The position numbers and the translations under genes are program-made. Below are positions 15,092 to 23,215 of a stretch of 35,162 nt of DNA, piece by piece. A model generated the notes under the pieces. That model searched no databases and was not told the origin of the DNA. It saw only the letters and a list, made by a program, of their open reading frames with translations. This DNA is from Streptomyces phaeochromogenes. GTDB taxonomy: Bacteria > Actinomycetota > Actinomycetes > Streptomycetales > Streptomycetaceae. Each line of letters starts with the position of its first letter. Positions within the stretch are counted from its first letter, which is position 1. Location of the stretch: NCBI RefSeq assembly GCF_001418655.1, contig NZ_LIQZ01000298.1:1-35162 (forward strand), in the 5' to 3' direction.

Positions 15092-15916
15092 GTGGACAGA
15101 GTCGAATTGGCAACCTTCCTCAGGACACGGCGCGAGGCCCTTCAGCCGGAAGACGTGGGACTGCCACGTGGCCGGCGCCGAAGGACCGGCGGGCTACGCC
15201 GAGAGGAAGTCGCCGCGCTGAGTGACATGTCGGTCGACTACTACAGCCGGATCGAGCAGCCGCGAGGCCCCAACCCCTCGGAGCAGATGCTCGCCGCCCT
15301 CGCCCGCGGCCTGCATCTGTCTCTCGAGGAACGTGATCACCTCTTCCAACTCGCGGGCTACGCCTCTCCCCGGTCGGTACGGCGCGGCGATCACCTCAAC
15401 CCGGGCATGATGCGCATCCTCGACCGGCTCGGGGACACTCCCGCGCAGGTGGTCAACCACCTGGGCGAGACGTTGAAGCAGACGGACCTGGCAGTGGCGC
15501 TATTGGGGGACGAGACCGCCTTCACCGGACGGGCCCGCAGTCTGCACTACCGGTGGTTCACCGATCCCTCCTCTCGGCTGATCCACTCCGAGAGCGACCA
15601 CGCCACCCGGGGCCGCCAGCTGGTGGCGGACCTCTACGGCGCGTACGCGCGCGACGGCGGTGACTCCCGCACGGCCGATCTCGTCGACGCACTGCAGTCG
15701 GCGAGCCCAGAATTCGCGGCGCTCTGGTCCGAGCACCCGGTCCTCGGACCATACTGCGCGCCCAAACGCTTCCGGCACCCGCAGTTGGGGGACCTGGAAC
15801 TGCACTGCCAGACGCTCGTCGACCCCGACCAGTCACAGCGGCTTCTGGTGTTCACCGCCGTACCCGGCACGGAGAGCCATACGAGCCTCCAGTTGCTCTC
15901 CGCCCTCGGCAGGTAG
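15092..15916 (+). CDS. XRE-family regulator with MmyB-like ligand domain
   Basis: A 274-residue protein. The likely start is GTG 15092 (VDRVELATFLRTRREAL); an upstream frame from 15002 adds unconserved sequence overlapping the SDR. The N-terminal helix-turn-helix contains GRRRRTGGLRREEVAALSDM and VDYYSRIEQPRGPNPSEQML, the hallmark of this actinobacterial group. The remaining 180 residues form the MmyB-type ligand-binding domain, with LNPGMMRILDRLGDTPAQVV, FTDPSSRLIH and FRHPQLGDLELH. Regulators of this type often sit beside SDR genes and control them in response to a small molecule. Here it lies just downstream of one and upstream of three related enzymes, so it is the best candidate for binding the GTGTCACA-type sites. 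Confidence 0.9.
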   Translation: MDRVELATFLRTRREALQPEDVGLPRGRRRRTGGLRREEVAALSDMSVDYYSRIEQPRGPNPSEQMLAALARGLHLSLEERDHLFQLAGYASPRSVRRGDHLNPGMMRILDRLGDTPAQVVNHLGETLKQTDLAVALLGDETAFTGRARSLHYRWFTDPSSRLIHSESDHATRGRQLVADLYGAYARDGGDSRTADLVDALQSASPEFAALWSEHPVLGPYCAPKRFRHPQLGDLELHCQTLVDPDQSQRLLVFTAVPGTESHTSLQLLSALGR

Positions 15917-16015
15917 CGCGGACAGGCGAGACGCACGTCACACCCAATGTCCTGTCACACATCACGTGCCCACACGGTCAATAGTGTGTATCCGCACACG
16001 CCAAGGGAGATCACC

Positions 16016-16489
16016 GTGGAATCGCGTCTCGCCTCCTTCGGCCACCCCCTCGCGGGAAAGGTCCTGAAGCACATCAACTCGGCCGGCAAGGTGCTTTCGG
16101 ACTCCACGCTGCCCGCCACGGTCCAGGAACTGGTGAAGATCCGCGCGAGTCAGATCAACGGCTGTGGCTTCTGCACCGACATGCACACCAAGGATGCCGT
16201 GCACGCCGGGAAGAGCACACAGCGTCTCCACCTCGTCGCGGCATGGCGCGAAGCCACGGGGTTCACCGAGGCGGAACGGGCCGCGCTGGAGCTGGCCGCG
16301 CAGGGTACCCGCATCACCGACGCGGCCGACGGTGTCACCGACGAGGCCTGGACGAATGCCGCCAAGCACTTCGACGAGGACCAGCTCGTCGCCCTCATTT
16401 CCCTGATCGCCGTCATCAACGCCTACAACCGCATCAACGTCATCGACCAGCAGCCTGCCGGGGACTACCAGCCCGGCCAGTTCGGCTAA
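16016..16489 (+). CDS. Carboxymuconolactone decarboxylase/AhpD-like protein
   Basis: A 157-residue protein from GTG 16016, with AAGGGA eight bases upstream. LVKIRASQINGCGFCTDMHT is the diagnostic stretch: the CGFC redox pair plus His typical of AhpD-like peroxidase partners and the wider CMD family. HAGKSTQRLHLVAAWREATG and FTEAERAALELA follow, as in the family, and the length is usual. It is an all-helical cytoplasmic protein that could act as a peroxidase or a decarboxylase-like enzyme. It follows the XRE regulator by 100 bases; the gap holds GTGTG and CACAC half-sites. It probably belongs to a redox or aromatic-degradation set with the following SDR. Confidence 0.85.
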   Translation: MESRLASFGHPLAGKVLKHINSAGKVLSDSTLPATVQELVKIRASQINGCGFCTDMHTKDAVHAGKSTQRLHLVAAWREATGFTEAERAALELAAQGTRITDAADGVTDEAWTNAAKHFDEDQLVALISLIAVINAYNRINVIDQQPAGDYQPGQFG

Positions 16490-16622
16490 TCGACGCCTGC
16501 GTCACCGGGCTGTGCGCGGGGCTTGGCCGCCTCACAGCGCGGAGACCCTGGCCTCCTCGCAGTCCGGAACGATGCATTCCGACACAACGTTTGTTTCCAG
16601 ATACTCCGAATCAAGAGGGATC

Positions 16623-17387
16623 ATGCCCAACTCCACCCCACTGCACTTCATGGACCACGTCGCCATCGTCACAGGGGCGGGCTCGGGCATCGGCCGGGCC
16701 ACTGCCGTCGCCCTGGCCGAGTCAGGGGCACACGTCCTCGGTGTGGGCCGCCGAAAGGAAGCCCTGGAGGAGACAGCTCAGGCCCACACCAACATCGCGG
16801 TGCTGCCGCTCGACATCTGTGAGGAGGGCGCCGCGGACAGGGTCGTGGCCACCGCCGCGGAGTGGTGGGGCCGTATCGATGTCCTCGTCAACAACGCCGG
16901 TGTCACTGCCGTAATGCCCCTGGCGGAGACCGATCGGTCGGTGATCACCAACCTGTTCGAGCTCAATGTGACAGCGCCCAGCATGCTCGCCCATGCGGCC
17001 CTGCCCTACTTGCGCGACTCTTCGGGTTCCATCGTCAACGTCTCGAGCACCTACGGCCACCGTCCGCTGGCCGGCGGAGCCCACTACGCCGCCACCAAGA
17101 GCGCCCTGGAACAGCTGACGCGGAGCTGGGCACTCGAACTCGCCCCGGAAGGCGTGCGGGTGAACGCGATCGCCCCCGGCCCCACCAAAACGGATGTCCT
17201 GGCCGCGGCCGGCCTCCCGCAGAACACCATCGACGACATGCTCAGCCATGAGCGCGGCCGCATCCCGACAGGCCGTCTCGGCGATCCCAAGGAAGTCGCG
17301 AACTGGATTGTGCGCATGGCCGATCCCCTGGGCGCGCACATCACCGGTCAAGTGCTCACGGTTGACGGAGGGCTCCATCTCGTGTGA
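16623..17387 (+). CDS. Classical short-chain dehydrogenase/reductase (FabG-like)
   Basis: A 254-residue protein from ATG 16623; GAGGGA lies immediately before it with short spacing. TGAGSGIG is at residues 17-24, VNNAGVT in the middle, the catalytic Tyr and Lys of YAATK at about 155-159, and the Ser in NVSSTYGHR. PGPTKTD and the C-terminal GQVLTVDGG match the classical FabG-like SDR subfamily. ICEEG and VGRRKEA suggest NAD(P) binding with a basic residue after strand 2. It is on the same strand as the CMD-like gene, 133 bases downstream. The exact substrate is unknown. Confidence 0.9.
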   Translation: MPNSTPLHFMDHVAIVTGAGSGIGRATAVALAESGAHVLGVGRRKEALEETAQAHTNIAVLPLDICEEGAADRVVATAAEWWGRIDVLVNNAGVTAVMPLAETDRSVITNLFELNVTAPSMLAHAALPYLRDSSGSIVNVSSTYGHRPLAGGAHYAATKSALEQLTRSWALELAPEGVRVNAIAPGPTKTDVLAAAGLPQNTIDDMLSHERGRIPTGRLGDPKEVANWIVRMADPLGAHITGQVLTVDGGLHLV

Positions 17388-17427
17388 CGGACCATCACAA
17401 GTGATCCCCCGAAGGAACCGCTTCCCA

Positions 17428-17779
17428 TCCACGACAATCGACCGTCTTGAGCGGCTGCGGCACGTCCGTACCGCTGTGCTGGATGTCGCCTACAACGAGA
17501 CGGGGTCCAGGAGCGGGAGCACCGACTACGAGAAGCTCGAATCCGTCCTCGCGGAGCAGCCCGAAATCACCATGCCCGCCGTCACTCTCGACGGTCTGGC
17601 CGACGGGAACTTCCCGGCGACGGACACTGTGTCATCCGCCCACCATTTCACCGGTCCCCAGGCTCCACCACCACGCGCGGGACGCGCGTCACAACCTGCC
17701 GCAGGAACGCCCCGATGCGTCCGCGGCCTCGGTCCATGACGTCAGACTCCTGCGCCAGGAGCACGCCGTCCGCCACTGA
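17428..17779 (+). pseudogene. Alpha/beta hydrolase with an internal deletion and frameshift
   Basis: The plus frame reads STTIDRLERLRHVRTAVLDV, AYNETGSRSG, then jumps directly to TDYEKLESVLAEQPEITMPA, VTLDGLADGNFPATDTVSSA and HHFTGP. In related hydrolases the first part is the N-terminus and the second is the C-terminal third with the acid residue; the nucleophile elbow and cap region between them are absent. A frameshift near 17655 then moves the rest (HHHARDARHNLPQERPD, with the catalytic His) into another frame. There is no start codon where one is expected, although GAAGGA is present at 17411-17416. This gene is clearly dead. Confidence 0.75.
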
Positions 17780-17807
17780 ATCCGATGGGTGATGTCGGGA
17801 GTTCACC

Positions 17808-18796
17808 ATGGATACCTCTTCGAACGAGCAACCCGCCGCACGCATCGCGACCTCCCGCGGCAAGTGGATACTGCTGACCACGGTCCTGGGCTCGAGCATG
17901 GTTCTCCTGGGTTCGACGGTCACCAACGTCGCGCTGCCGCACATGAGTGAGGACCTCACGGCCGACCTGGCGGCGCTTCAGTGGACCGTGAACGCGTACA
18001 TGGTGACCCTCGCAGGCCTGATCCTACTGGGAGGGGCCCTGGGCGACCGCTTCGGACGGCGCCGGATCTTCGTCCTGGGCGTGGTGTGGTTCGCCACCGC
18101 CTCCCTCCTGTGCGGGCTCGCCACGGACACCGGCACGCTGGTCACCGTCTGCGTGTACGCGGGCCTGGGCGGGTTCTTCTTTCTGACAGCTCTTCAACTT
18201 CAGATAGTCGTCGGCTACTCGGCACTCGAAGCCGGCGCCGCCCTGTTGCCGACATCTGTGCTCATGCTGGTCTTCTCGTCCCACTCCGGCGAACTCGCCC
18301 GCCACCTGGGTCCACGCATTCCTCTCACTGTGGGCCCACTCCTCTGCGCGGCGGGAATGCTGCTGATGCTTCGGGTCGACACCGGCGCGTCGTACGTTCC
18401 GCACATACTTCCGGCGCTGGTTGTCCTGGGCGCGCCGGGATGGTCGTCATGGTCGCTCCGTTGACTGTGACGCTCCTGACGTCCGTGGACACGACGAACG
18501 TCGGAATCGCCAGCGGCATCAACAACGCGGCGGCCCGGGCCTCAGGGCTCATCGCTGTGGCGACACTTCCGCTGCTCATCGGTATGGGCCCGGACGCCTA
18601 TCGCTCGAGCGCGGTCTTCGATACGGCGTACAGCCGGGCCATGGCTCTATGCGCGGCCGTCACGGCCATCGGGGCAATGCCGGCCTTCATGACTCTGCGC
18701 GAAACGTCCGCGGTCCGTCACCGGATTCATTGGCGAGCCCATGGGTGGTTGATGGAACCACCACTCGCACCGCGGATTTCACACAAGGGATGGTGA
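17808..18796 (+). pseudogene. DHA2-type MFS transporter with internal deletion and frameshift
   Basis: ATG 17808 begins MDTSSNEQPAARIATSRGKW, then TM1 with LLGSTVTNVALPHM and the motif GGALGDRFGRRRIF of loop 2-3, both typical of 14-helix drug-proton antiporters. After TM4 (WFATASLLCGLATDTG) the sequence jumps to VCVYAGLGGFFFLTALQLQI, normally near helix 9, so several helices are missing. A one-base loss near 18440 shifts the frame; in the new frame VVMVAPLTVTLLTSVDTTN and GIASGINNAAARASGL continue the last helices. A normal protein would be near 480 residues; only about 300 can be read. The gene is inactive. Confidence 0.8.
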
Positions 18797-18798
18797 AC

Positions 18799-19281
18799 AT
18801 GTCGTATCCGGAGCAGGTGTACTGGGGAGATGGCGGAGAGGTCAGTGCCGACTTCCGTCCGGCGGACGCTGCGCCCGACGTCGGTGAAGCGGGAAAGGAC
18901 GCCATCCACTACCTGGCTACGACGGAGACCTCACGGGGCGAGTTCGGTCTCTACCGGGTCGAGATGAGGGCGAAGGCCGGCGGCCCCAAGACCCACTTCC
19001 ACAAGACCATCTCGGAGTCCTTCTACATCCTCGACGGCACCGTGCGTCTCTTCGACGGAGCACAGTGGATCAATGCCCGGAAGGGAGACTTCCTGCATGT
19101 GCCGCAGGGAGGGCTCCACGCCTTCCGCAACGACTCGGACGCCCCCGCCGAAATGCTGCTGCTCTTCACGCCGGGCGCGCCACGTGAGGAGTACTTCGAG
19201 AAGGTCTCGCAGCTGGCGGATGCCACGGATGACGAGCGTGCCAAGTTCTTCGACAAGCACGACTCCTACTTCGTGGACTGA
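18799..19281 (+). CDS. Cupin-domain protein
   Basis: A 160-residue protein from ATG 18799, with AAGGGA eight bases upstream; an in-frame ATG at 18790 would add three residues. The core is a single cupin barrel: GGPKTHFHKTISESFYILDG contains the His-x-His and Glu of motif 1, and GDFLHVPQGGLHAFRNDSDA contains the second His of motif 2. These residues bind a metal. The C-terminus is a short charged helical tail (DDERAKFFDKHDSYFVD). Such proteins act as dioxygenases, isomerases or binding proteins; the reaction is unknown. It lies just after the broken MFS gene and converges on a second cupin gene, with a strong hairpin between them. Confidence 0.85.
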   Translation: MSYPEQVYWGDGGEVSADFRPADAAPDVGEAGKDAIHYLATTETSRGEFGLYRVEMRAKAGGPKTHFHKTISESFYILDGTVRLFDGAQWINARKGDFLHVPQGGLHAFRNDSDAPAEMLLLFTPGAPREEYFEKVSQLADATDDERAKFFDKHDSYFVD

Positions 19282-19296
19282 CCGCAACCGGCCTTG

Positions 19297-19331
19297 CCGG
19301 CGGCGGCGCGGCAGTGCCGCGCCGCCGCCGG
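19297..19331. terminator. Bidirectional hairpin between convergent cupin genes
   Basis: Two perfect 17-base GC-rich arms separated by one base form a very strong hairpin midway between the stops at 19281 and 19339. It can serve transcripts from both directions. There is no U-tract, which is usual for Streptomyces. Confidence 0.75.
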
Positions 19332-19338
19332 GGTCGGC

Positions 19339-19782
19339 TCAGTCTGTGGGCCGCGGGGCGCGCAAGTGGGCCCGCTTCTGAAGCTCCTCCTCGTCGACCA
19401 GTTCGAGCATCGGCCTGCCCGGCGCGCACATCATCGTCACGACGAACCGGGTCCGCGCATCGGCCAGCGCGTTGCCGTCCTGATAGTGGATAACGTCGCC
19501 ACCCGGCTCCCAGAACGTCTCGCCGGCCTCGACCACACGCTCGGGCTCGCCCTCAAGCTCGAAACGGACCGCGCCCTCGATGACGTACCCGAACGCCGGG
19601 CCCGAGTGGCGGTGCGGCGGGGTGCCCGGGTCTCCGGGCTCCCACTCGACGTGAATGGTCATCGCCGAGGCGCCCTCAGGGACGGAGATCGGTGCGGCGT
19701 CCTGCAGCATCTTCGCCGCCGTCTTCCACCCCTCCGACCGTGACTGCTCACGAGTCCCGCGCACTGAGTCCATGTTCGACAC
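19339..19782 (-). CDS. Second cupin-domain protein
   Basis: A 147-residue protein. I choose GTG 19782 as start because GGAGGT lies eight bases upstream; ATG 19773 is three codons further on and too far from it. After a polar lead and KMLQDAAPISVPEGASAM, the cupin motif 1 reads PGDPGTPPHRHSGPAFGYVI with HRH and a possible Glu in IEG; motif 2 reads GETFWEPGGDVIHYQDG. The pattern is like the small cupins involved in thiol or quinone metabolism, but the metal-binding set is less standard. It converges on the other cupin and diverges from an NmrA-like gene fragment, sharing a region that holds a GTGTCACAACAT motif. Confidence 0.8.
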   Translation of the reverse strand: MSNMDSVRGTREQSRSEGWKTAAKMLQDAAPISVPEGASAMTIHVEWEPGDPGTPPHRHSGPAFGYVIEGAVRFELEGEPERVVEAGETFWEPGGDVIHYQDGNALADARTRFVVTMMCAPGRPMLELVDEEELQKRAHLRAPRPTD

Positions 19783-19880
19783 TGTGTTGCACCTCCATAG
19801 GTCCACCGCGCCATGGTTCCCATGGCCGTTCTCCAGTGATGACCAGGCGCCGGGTGGATCTGTGACACCCCTGACTGTCA

Positions 19881-19892
19881 GTGTCACAACAT
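19881..19892. promoter_or_regulatory. GTGTCACAACAT motif in a divergent promoter region
   Basis: This 12-base sequence is identical to the left half of the palindrome at 13937-13958. It lies between the leftward cupin and the rightward NmrA-like fragment, the same arrangement as at the first site. The second palindromic half is absent here. Confidence 0.45.
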
Positions 19893-19973
19893 CGGCACGA
19901 ACCCTGTCCCAGTTGTTGTGAGTACCTCAAGGCATCAGCGGGGTCACCTACCCCTCGACAGGAAGAGACTCGG

Positions 19974-20051
19974 ATGCGCGTCGTTGTTGCAGGGGCCACC
20001 GGTCTGATCGGTTCCAGGACGGTCGCCAGGCTCAGGGACCACGGAGTGTAG
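19974..20051 (+). pseudogene. NmrA-like NAD(P)-binding protein, only the first 25 residues remain
   Basis: ATG 19974, with AGGAAGAG upstream, opens MRVVVAGATGLIGSRTVARL, the first strand, glycine loop and helix of an NAD(P)-binding Rossmann fold, then RDHGV and TAG at 20049-20051. Four bases later the left end of an IS21-type element begins, so the gene was cut by that insertion. The intact gene at 23216 begins in the same style (GGTGLIGSKLVGKL) but differs in most codons, so this is a related gene, not a duplicated end. Confidence 0.75.
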
Positions 20052-20149
20052 CTGTGTCAGTGACAACTGACTCCAGTGGTAGGTCGGTTTTGACTCCAGT
20101 TGGCGGCCTCACGGGCATGACCTGTAGGTAGGGAGTGACTCCACTCTCC

Positions 20150-20400
20150 AGCCCCCGGGGATTCAGCCGGTCCATCGTGGTCACGGACCGTGGTCGGCTT
20201 CGGAGCCTCTCTGTGGGAGTGCCTGCGCACCAACTCGATTGGAGGGACTCACCGTTGCTGCGTTGCAGCCTGTCTCCCCGTGCCGTGCCATCAGTCGAGG
20301 TCGCCATTAGAGCGTGCTTTTGATTCCTAATGCCGTTCGTCAAGCCGCGGGGTATGCACGAGGCGGGGGCAAGGAGGTGTCGGAGCGCGGTAGTGTCCGT
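20150..20400. other. Non-coding stretch inside the IS21 left part
   Basis: About 250 bases between the left terminal repeats and the VOC gene. Open frames on both strands give no recognisable protein. It may be a leftover end of another element, but I cannot name it. Confidence 0.35.
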
Positions 20401-20421
20401 TTCTCCGACTGGGGAGGGCTC

Positions 20422-20859
20422 ATGGCGACCAAGTGGAGCTTGACGATCGACTGCGCGTACCCGGGGAAGCTGGCCGCGTTCTGGGCGCTGGCGCTGGGCT
20501 ATGCGGAGAAGCCCGCGCCCGCAGGGTTCGGGAGCTGGGAGGAGTGGTTCTCACATCATGAGGTTCCGGAGGACGAGTGGGATGACGGGGCGTACCTCTC
20601 GGATCCGGACGGCGCAGGCCCCACCTTGTCCTTCTTGAAGGTGCCGGAGCCGAAGGTGGTAAAGAACCGGCTGCACATTGACGTGCAAGTCGGTGGCGGC
20701 CGCGAAACACCGTGGGAGGTGCGCTGGCCGCGCGTGATCGAAGCGGTGGAGCGGTTGACTGCTGCGGGCGCGACCGTGGTCCGCGAGGACGAGTTGCAGG
20801 GCAGGCCGGATCACGTGGTGATGGCAGACCCGGAAGGTAACGAGTTTTGCCTGGTCTGA
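20422..20859 (+). CDS. VOC-family (glyoxalase-like) protein
   Basis: A 145-residue protein from ATG 20422 with GGGGAGGG eight bases upstream. It has the two-module VOC layout: SLTIDCAYPGKLAAFWALAL with LGYAEKPAP, a loop region WFSHHEVPEDEWDDGAYLSD, and then NRLHIDVQVGGG with the metal-binding His, ending in MADPEGNEFCLV with the Glu. These are typical of small Streptomyces VOC proteins, whose reactions range from resistance-type binding to isomerisation. The last codon falls inside a hairpin shared with the IS110 gene. It sits between the IS21 left end and IS110, so it may be a passenger gene. Confidence 0.85.
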   Translation: MATKWSLTIDCAYPGKLAAFWALALGYAEKPAPAGFGSWEEWFSHHEVPEDEWDDGAYLSDPDGAGPTLSFLKVPEPKVVKNRLHIDVQVGGGRETPWEVRWPRVIEAVERLTAAGATVVREDELQGRPDHVVMADPEGNEFCLV

Positions 20860-20874
20860 CGGGGGCCGTCAGAC
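20854..20874. terminator. Shared hairpin at the VOC and IS110 stops
   Basis: GTCTGACGG and its exact complement CCGTCAGAC are separated by GGG. Both stop codons, TGA 20857-20859 on the plus strand and TGA at 20869-20871 on the minus strand, lie inside the stem. It can act as a two-way terminator and may be part of the IS110 right end. Confidence 0.6.
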
Positions 20875-22101
20875 TGGCTGGCCCGCGTGCAGCGGGTCGC
20901 GTTCTTTCCTACACGCGGCAGCCCTTGCCAGTGGAGCTGGCTCGTAGCACCGGCCGTCGCGCAGGAGGGCCCACAGGACATTGACGCGCCGACGAGCGAG
21001 GGCCAGAACGGCCTGGGTATGGCGCTTGCCTTCGGCGCGTTTGCGATCGTAGAAACGACGGGATTCCTCGCAGTGGCGGATGCTGAACAATGCCGAGGTG
21101 TAGAAGACCCGTTGGAGTCGGCGGTTGTATCGCTGCGGGCGCCGCAGGTTCCCGCTGATCTTCCCGGAGTCCCGTGGTGCTGGGGCGACACCGCCGAAGC
21201 CAGCGAGCCGGTCGGGAGTGCCGAAGGCGCTCATGTCGCCGCCGGTGGCGGCCAGGAACTCGGCGCCGAGGATGGTGCCCAGACCCGGCATGCTGGTGAT
21301 CACGTCGAAGTGGTGGTGGTCGCGAAAACGGGCCTCGATGAGCTTGTCGATCTCGGCAACCTGCTGGTTGAGGTCCATCACCTCCTTCGCCAGGGTGTGC
21401 ACCATCCGGGCGGTCAGTTTCTCGCCCGGCAGGCTGGTGTGCTGGCGCTCGGCGGCCTCGAAGGCAGTCTCGGCCAGCTGGTCGGCGCGGTGGACCTTTC
21501 GGTTGCGGAGCCACGTCTCCAGCCTCTTGCGGCCGATCCGGCGGAAGGCAGCCGGCGTTTGATAGCCGGTCAGCAAGACGAGCGGGCCGGTGTTGGTGAC
21601 GTCGAGCGCACGCTCCAGACCGGGAAAGATGCCGGTGAGGTGGGCACGGAGCCGGTTGACGGTGCGGGTGCGGTCGGCGACCAGGTCCATGCGCCGACCG
21701 GTGAGGATCTTCAGATCGATGACAGTCTCGTCGCCAGCCCGTAAAGGATGCAGATCACGGCGGATACGAGCCTGATCGGCAATAACAGCGGCGTCCTTGG
21801 CGTCGGTCTTGCCTTCGCCGCGGTAGCCCCCGGATGCACGGTGAATGGCCCGGCCGGAGAGATAGAGGGCCGACTGATCGTGGTTGAGGAGGATCGCGAT
21901 CGCGTGGGCGGCTCCGCCGTCGGCCAGGTCGATGCCCCAGGTCACGTTGTCGCCCAGGGCCAGGACGTCGGTGAGGGGTTGGAGGAGTTCGGGTTCGTCG
22001 TTGGCGACGCGTCGCGACAGCAGCCGGCGGCCGCTCTCGTCGATGGCCACACAGTGGTGATGGGTCTTACCTGCGTCGATGCCGGCCCAGATCGCGGCCA
22101 T
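20869..22101 (-). CDS. IS110-family transposase, apparently complete
   Basis: A 410-residue protein on the minus strand. The N-terminal DEDD (RuvC-like) domain starts AAIWAGIDAGKTHHHCVAID and includes WGIDLADGGAAHAI and EGKTDAKDAAVIADQARI, carrying the acidic residues. A helical linker (LKILTGRRMDLVADRTRTVN) follows. The C-terminal Tnp2 domain shows ITSMPGLGTILGAEFLAATG, AFGTPDRLAGFGGVAPAPRD and SALFSIRHCEESRRFYDRKR, with the conserved Ser in this region. Length and order are normal for the family, and no frameshift is seen. IS110 enzymes are guided by a bridge RNA encoded next to the gene, which makes the upstream non-coding stretch of special interest. Confidence 0.9.
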   Translation of the reverse strand: MAAIWAGIDAGKTHHHCVAIDESGRRLLSRRVANDEPELLQPLTDVLALGDNVTWGIDLADGGAAHAIAILLNHDQSALYLSGRAIHRASGGYRGEGKTDAKDAAVIADQARIRRDLHPLRAGDETVIDLKILTGRRMDLVADRTRTVNRLRAHLTGIFPGLERALDVTNTGPLVLLTGYQTPAAFRRIGRKRLETWLRNRKVHRADQLAETAFEAAERQHTSLPGEKLTARMVHTLAKEVMDLNQQVAEIDKLIEARFRDHHHFDVITSMPGLGTILGAEFLAATGGDMSAFGTPDRLAGFGGVAPAPRDSGKISGNLRRPQRYNRRLQRVFYTSALFSIRHCEESRRFYDRKRAEGKRHTQAVLALARRRVNVLWALLRDGRCYEPAPLARAAACRKERDPLHAGQPV

Positions 22102-22446
22102 GTGGTGCCTCCGTGCGGTGGGGTGCTGGTGCCTCCCGACGGACGACCTCGCTGCCGATTCCCTACGGAGCGATCATTCGCAATTCCCAATTGGCAGCCG
22201 AGTCGTCGTGGGACGTCGGGCGGCCAATCAATGCCGGCCACAAGCGGCAGAAGGTTGAAAGCCACACCCGACGTCCCTGGGTGGATGAACCATACGAAGG
22301 GCTCGCCCGGTCCCGCAGAACAACGTAGGGAAGGTTGAGGATGGACCGGTGTGGCGGAGGTCTTGTGGCGTCCGGTGGCCAATTTCGTTGGGGGCAGCCA
22401 GCCGGCTACCCCCCAACGTTCCGGTTGGTGTTTGTGCCTTCTGGGA
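22102..22446 (-). ncRNA. Candidate bridge-RNA region upstream of the IS110 transposase
   Basis: About 345 bases separate the transposase start from the IstA fragment, without a convincing coding frame. In IS110-group elements the non-coding left end upstream of the transposase encodes the bridge RNA that pairs with donor and target DNA. Position and size fit. I could not fold it or define exact ends; the outer part may belong to IS21. The assignment rests on position only. Confidence 0.35.
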
Positions 22447-22990
22447 TCAGACGGTGGTCACGCTCATAACCGCCCAGCACCTCCAGCGCGTGGACGTGGC
22501 CTTCCAGGAACGCTTCATGCCCGCACGAAGCGAAGATCTTGTGCACGGCCTTCCCGCTGAACGACAGCCGCAGCGAGAACAGGAGCACCTTGGTGGACAC
22601 CCCGTCCAGGTCGATCCACACGTCCCCGAAGTCGACCTCCGCCTCGTCACCGGGGCGGTGGCTCTGCGGCACGAACGCCTGCGGCGGCCCCCGGGCATCG
22701 TGCTCGTCGATCAGCCGATCGAAGACCCGCTTGCCGGTGTGCCGCTGCTTGCGCGGCGCGTCCAGGTCATCCCGCAGGAATTGGTCGATGGTCGCCTTGA
22801 ACGCGTCCAGGCGCGAGACCCGGGCCGGAAGCTGCTTGCGCGGCGCCGGCCACACCGACTCCAGCGCCATCGCGACCGTCCGGCGGCCCACCCCGTACTT
22901 GGCCGGCAAAGCCCGCCTGGACAGTCCGACCCGAGCGTCATGGCGTATCGCCGCGTACAACTCGACCTTCGGAACAGGCACTTGAGCCAC
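22447..22990 (-). pseudogene. IS21-type IstA transposase, N-terminal part only
   Basis: From GTG 22990 the minus strand reads VELYAAIRHDARVGLSRRAL and KYGVGRRTVAMALESVWPAP, the helix-turn-helix of IstA. It continues with RKQLPARVSRLDAFKATIDQ and LDAPRKQRHTGKRVFDRLID, then AFVPQSHRPGDEAEVDFGDV (first catalytic Asp), and SFSGKAVHKIFASCGHEAFL, ending in VLGGYERDHR. About 30 residues are missing after DEHDA. The catalytic second half and istB are lost where the IS110 region begins. The frame continues a few residues into foreign sequence. Confidence 0.85.
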
Positions 22991-23215
22991 CCAGCGCTAG
23001 CCGATGCACCCCGATACTCCCACCGCAAGGCCCCGGTGGAGTCAAAACTCACCGACATCAACTCTCTGCCGACGGCACTGGAGTCACGACCCACCAACAC
23101 CTGGCCTCAACTCCCACCTTCAAAGCCAGAGCCCGCTGTCACAAATAGAGACGCTGTCCTGTCTCTTCTAGTGCAGAGCGAATGTGACCAGGTAGACCCA
23201 CGAGAGGAATCCGTT

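Larger units (their letters stand above)
20055..23099. mobile_element. IS21-type element, internally rearranged, carrying a VOC gene and IS110
   Basis: The two ends share a 24-base relation: TGTCAGTGACAACTGACTCC at the left and the reverse complement of the right end both finish in TGACTCCAGTG. TGACTCCA occurs at 20068, 20091 and 20136 on the left, and its complement at 23037 and 23079 on the right, matching the multiple terminal repeats of IS21 elements. The istA start lies about 110 bases inside the right end, as expected. Most of istA and all of istB are missing; a VOC gene and an IS110 transposase occupy the space. The NmrA-like fragment ends at the left edge. No target duplication is evident. 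Confidence 0.65.

Noticed and set aside
20032..20343. Minus-strand 103-codon open frame inside the IS21 left end
   Set aside because: It runs through the terminal repeats and gives no recognisable protein.
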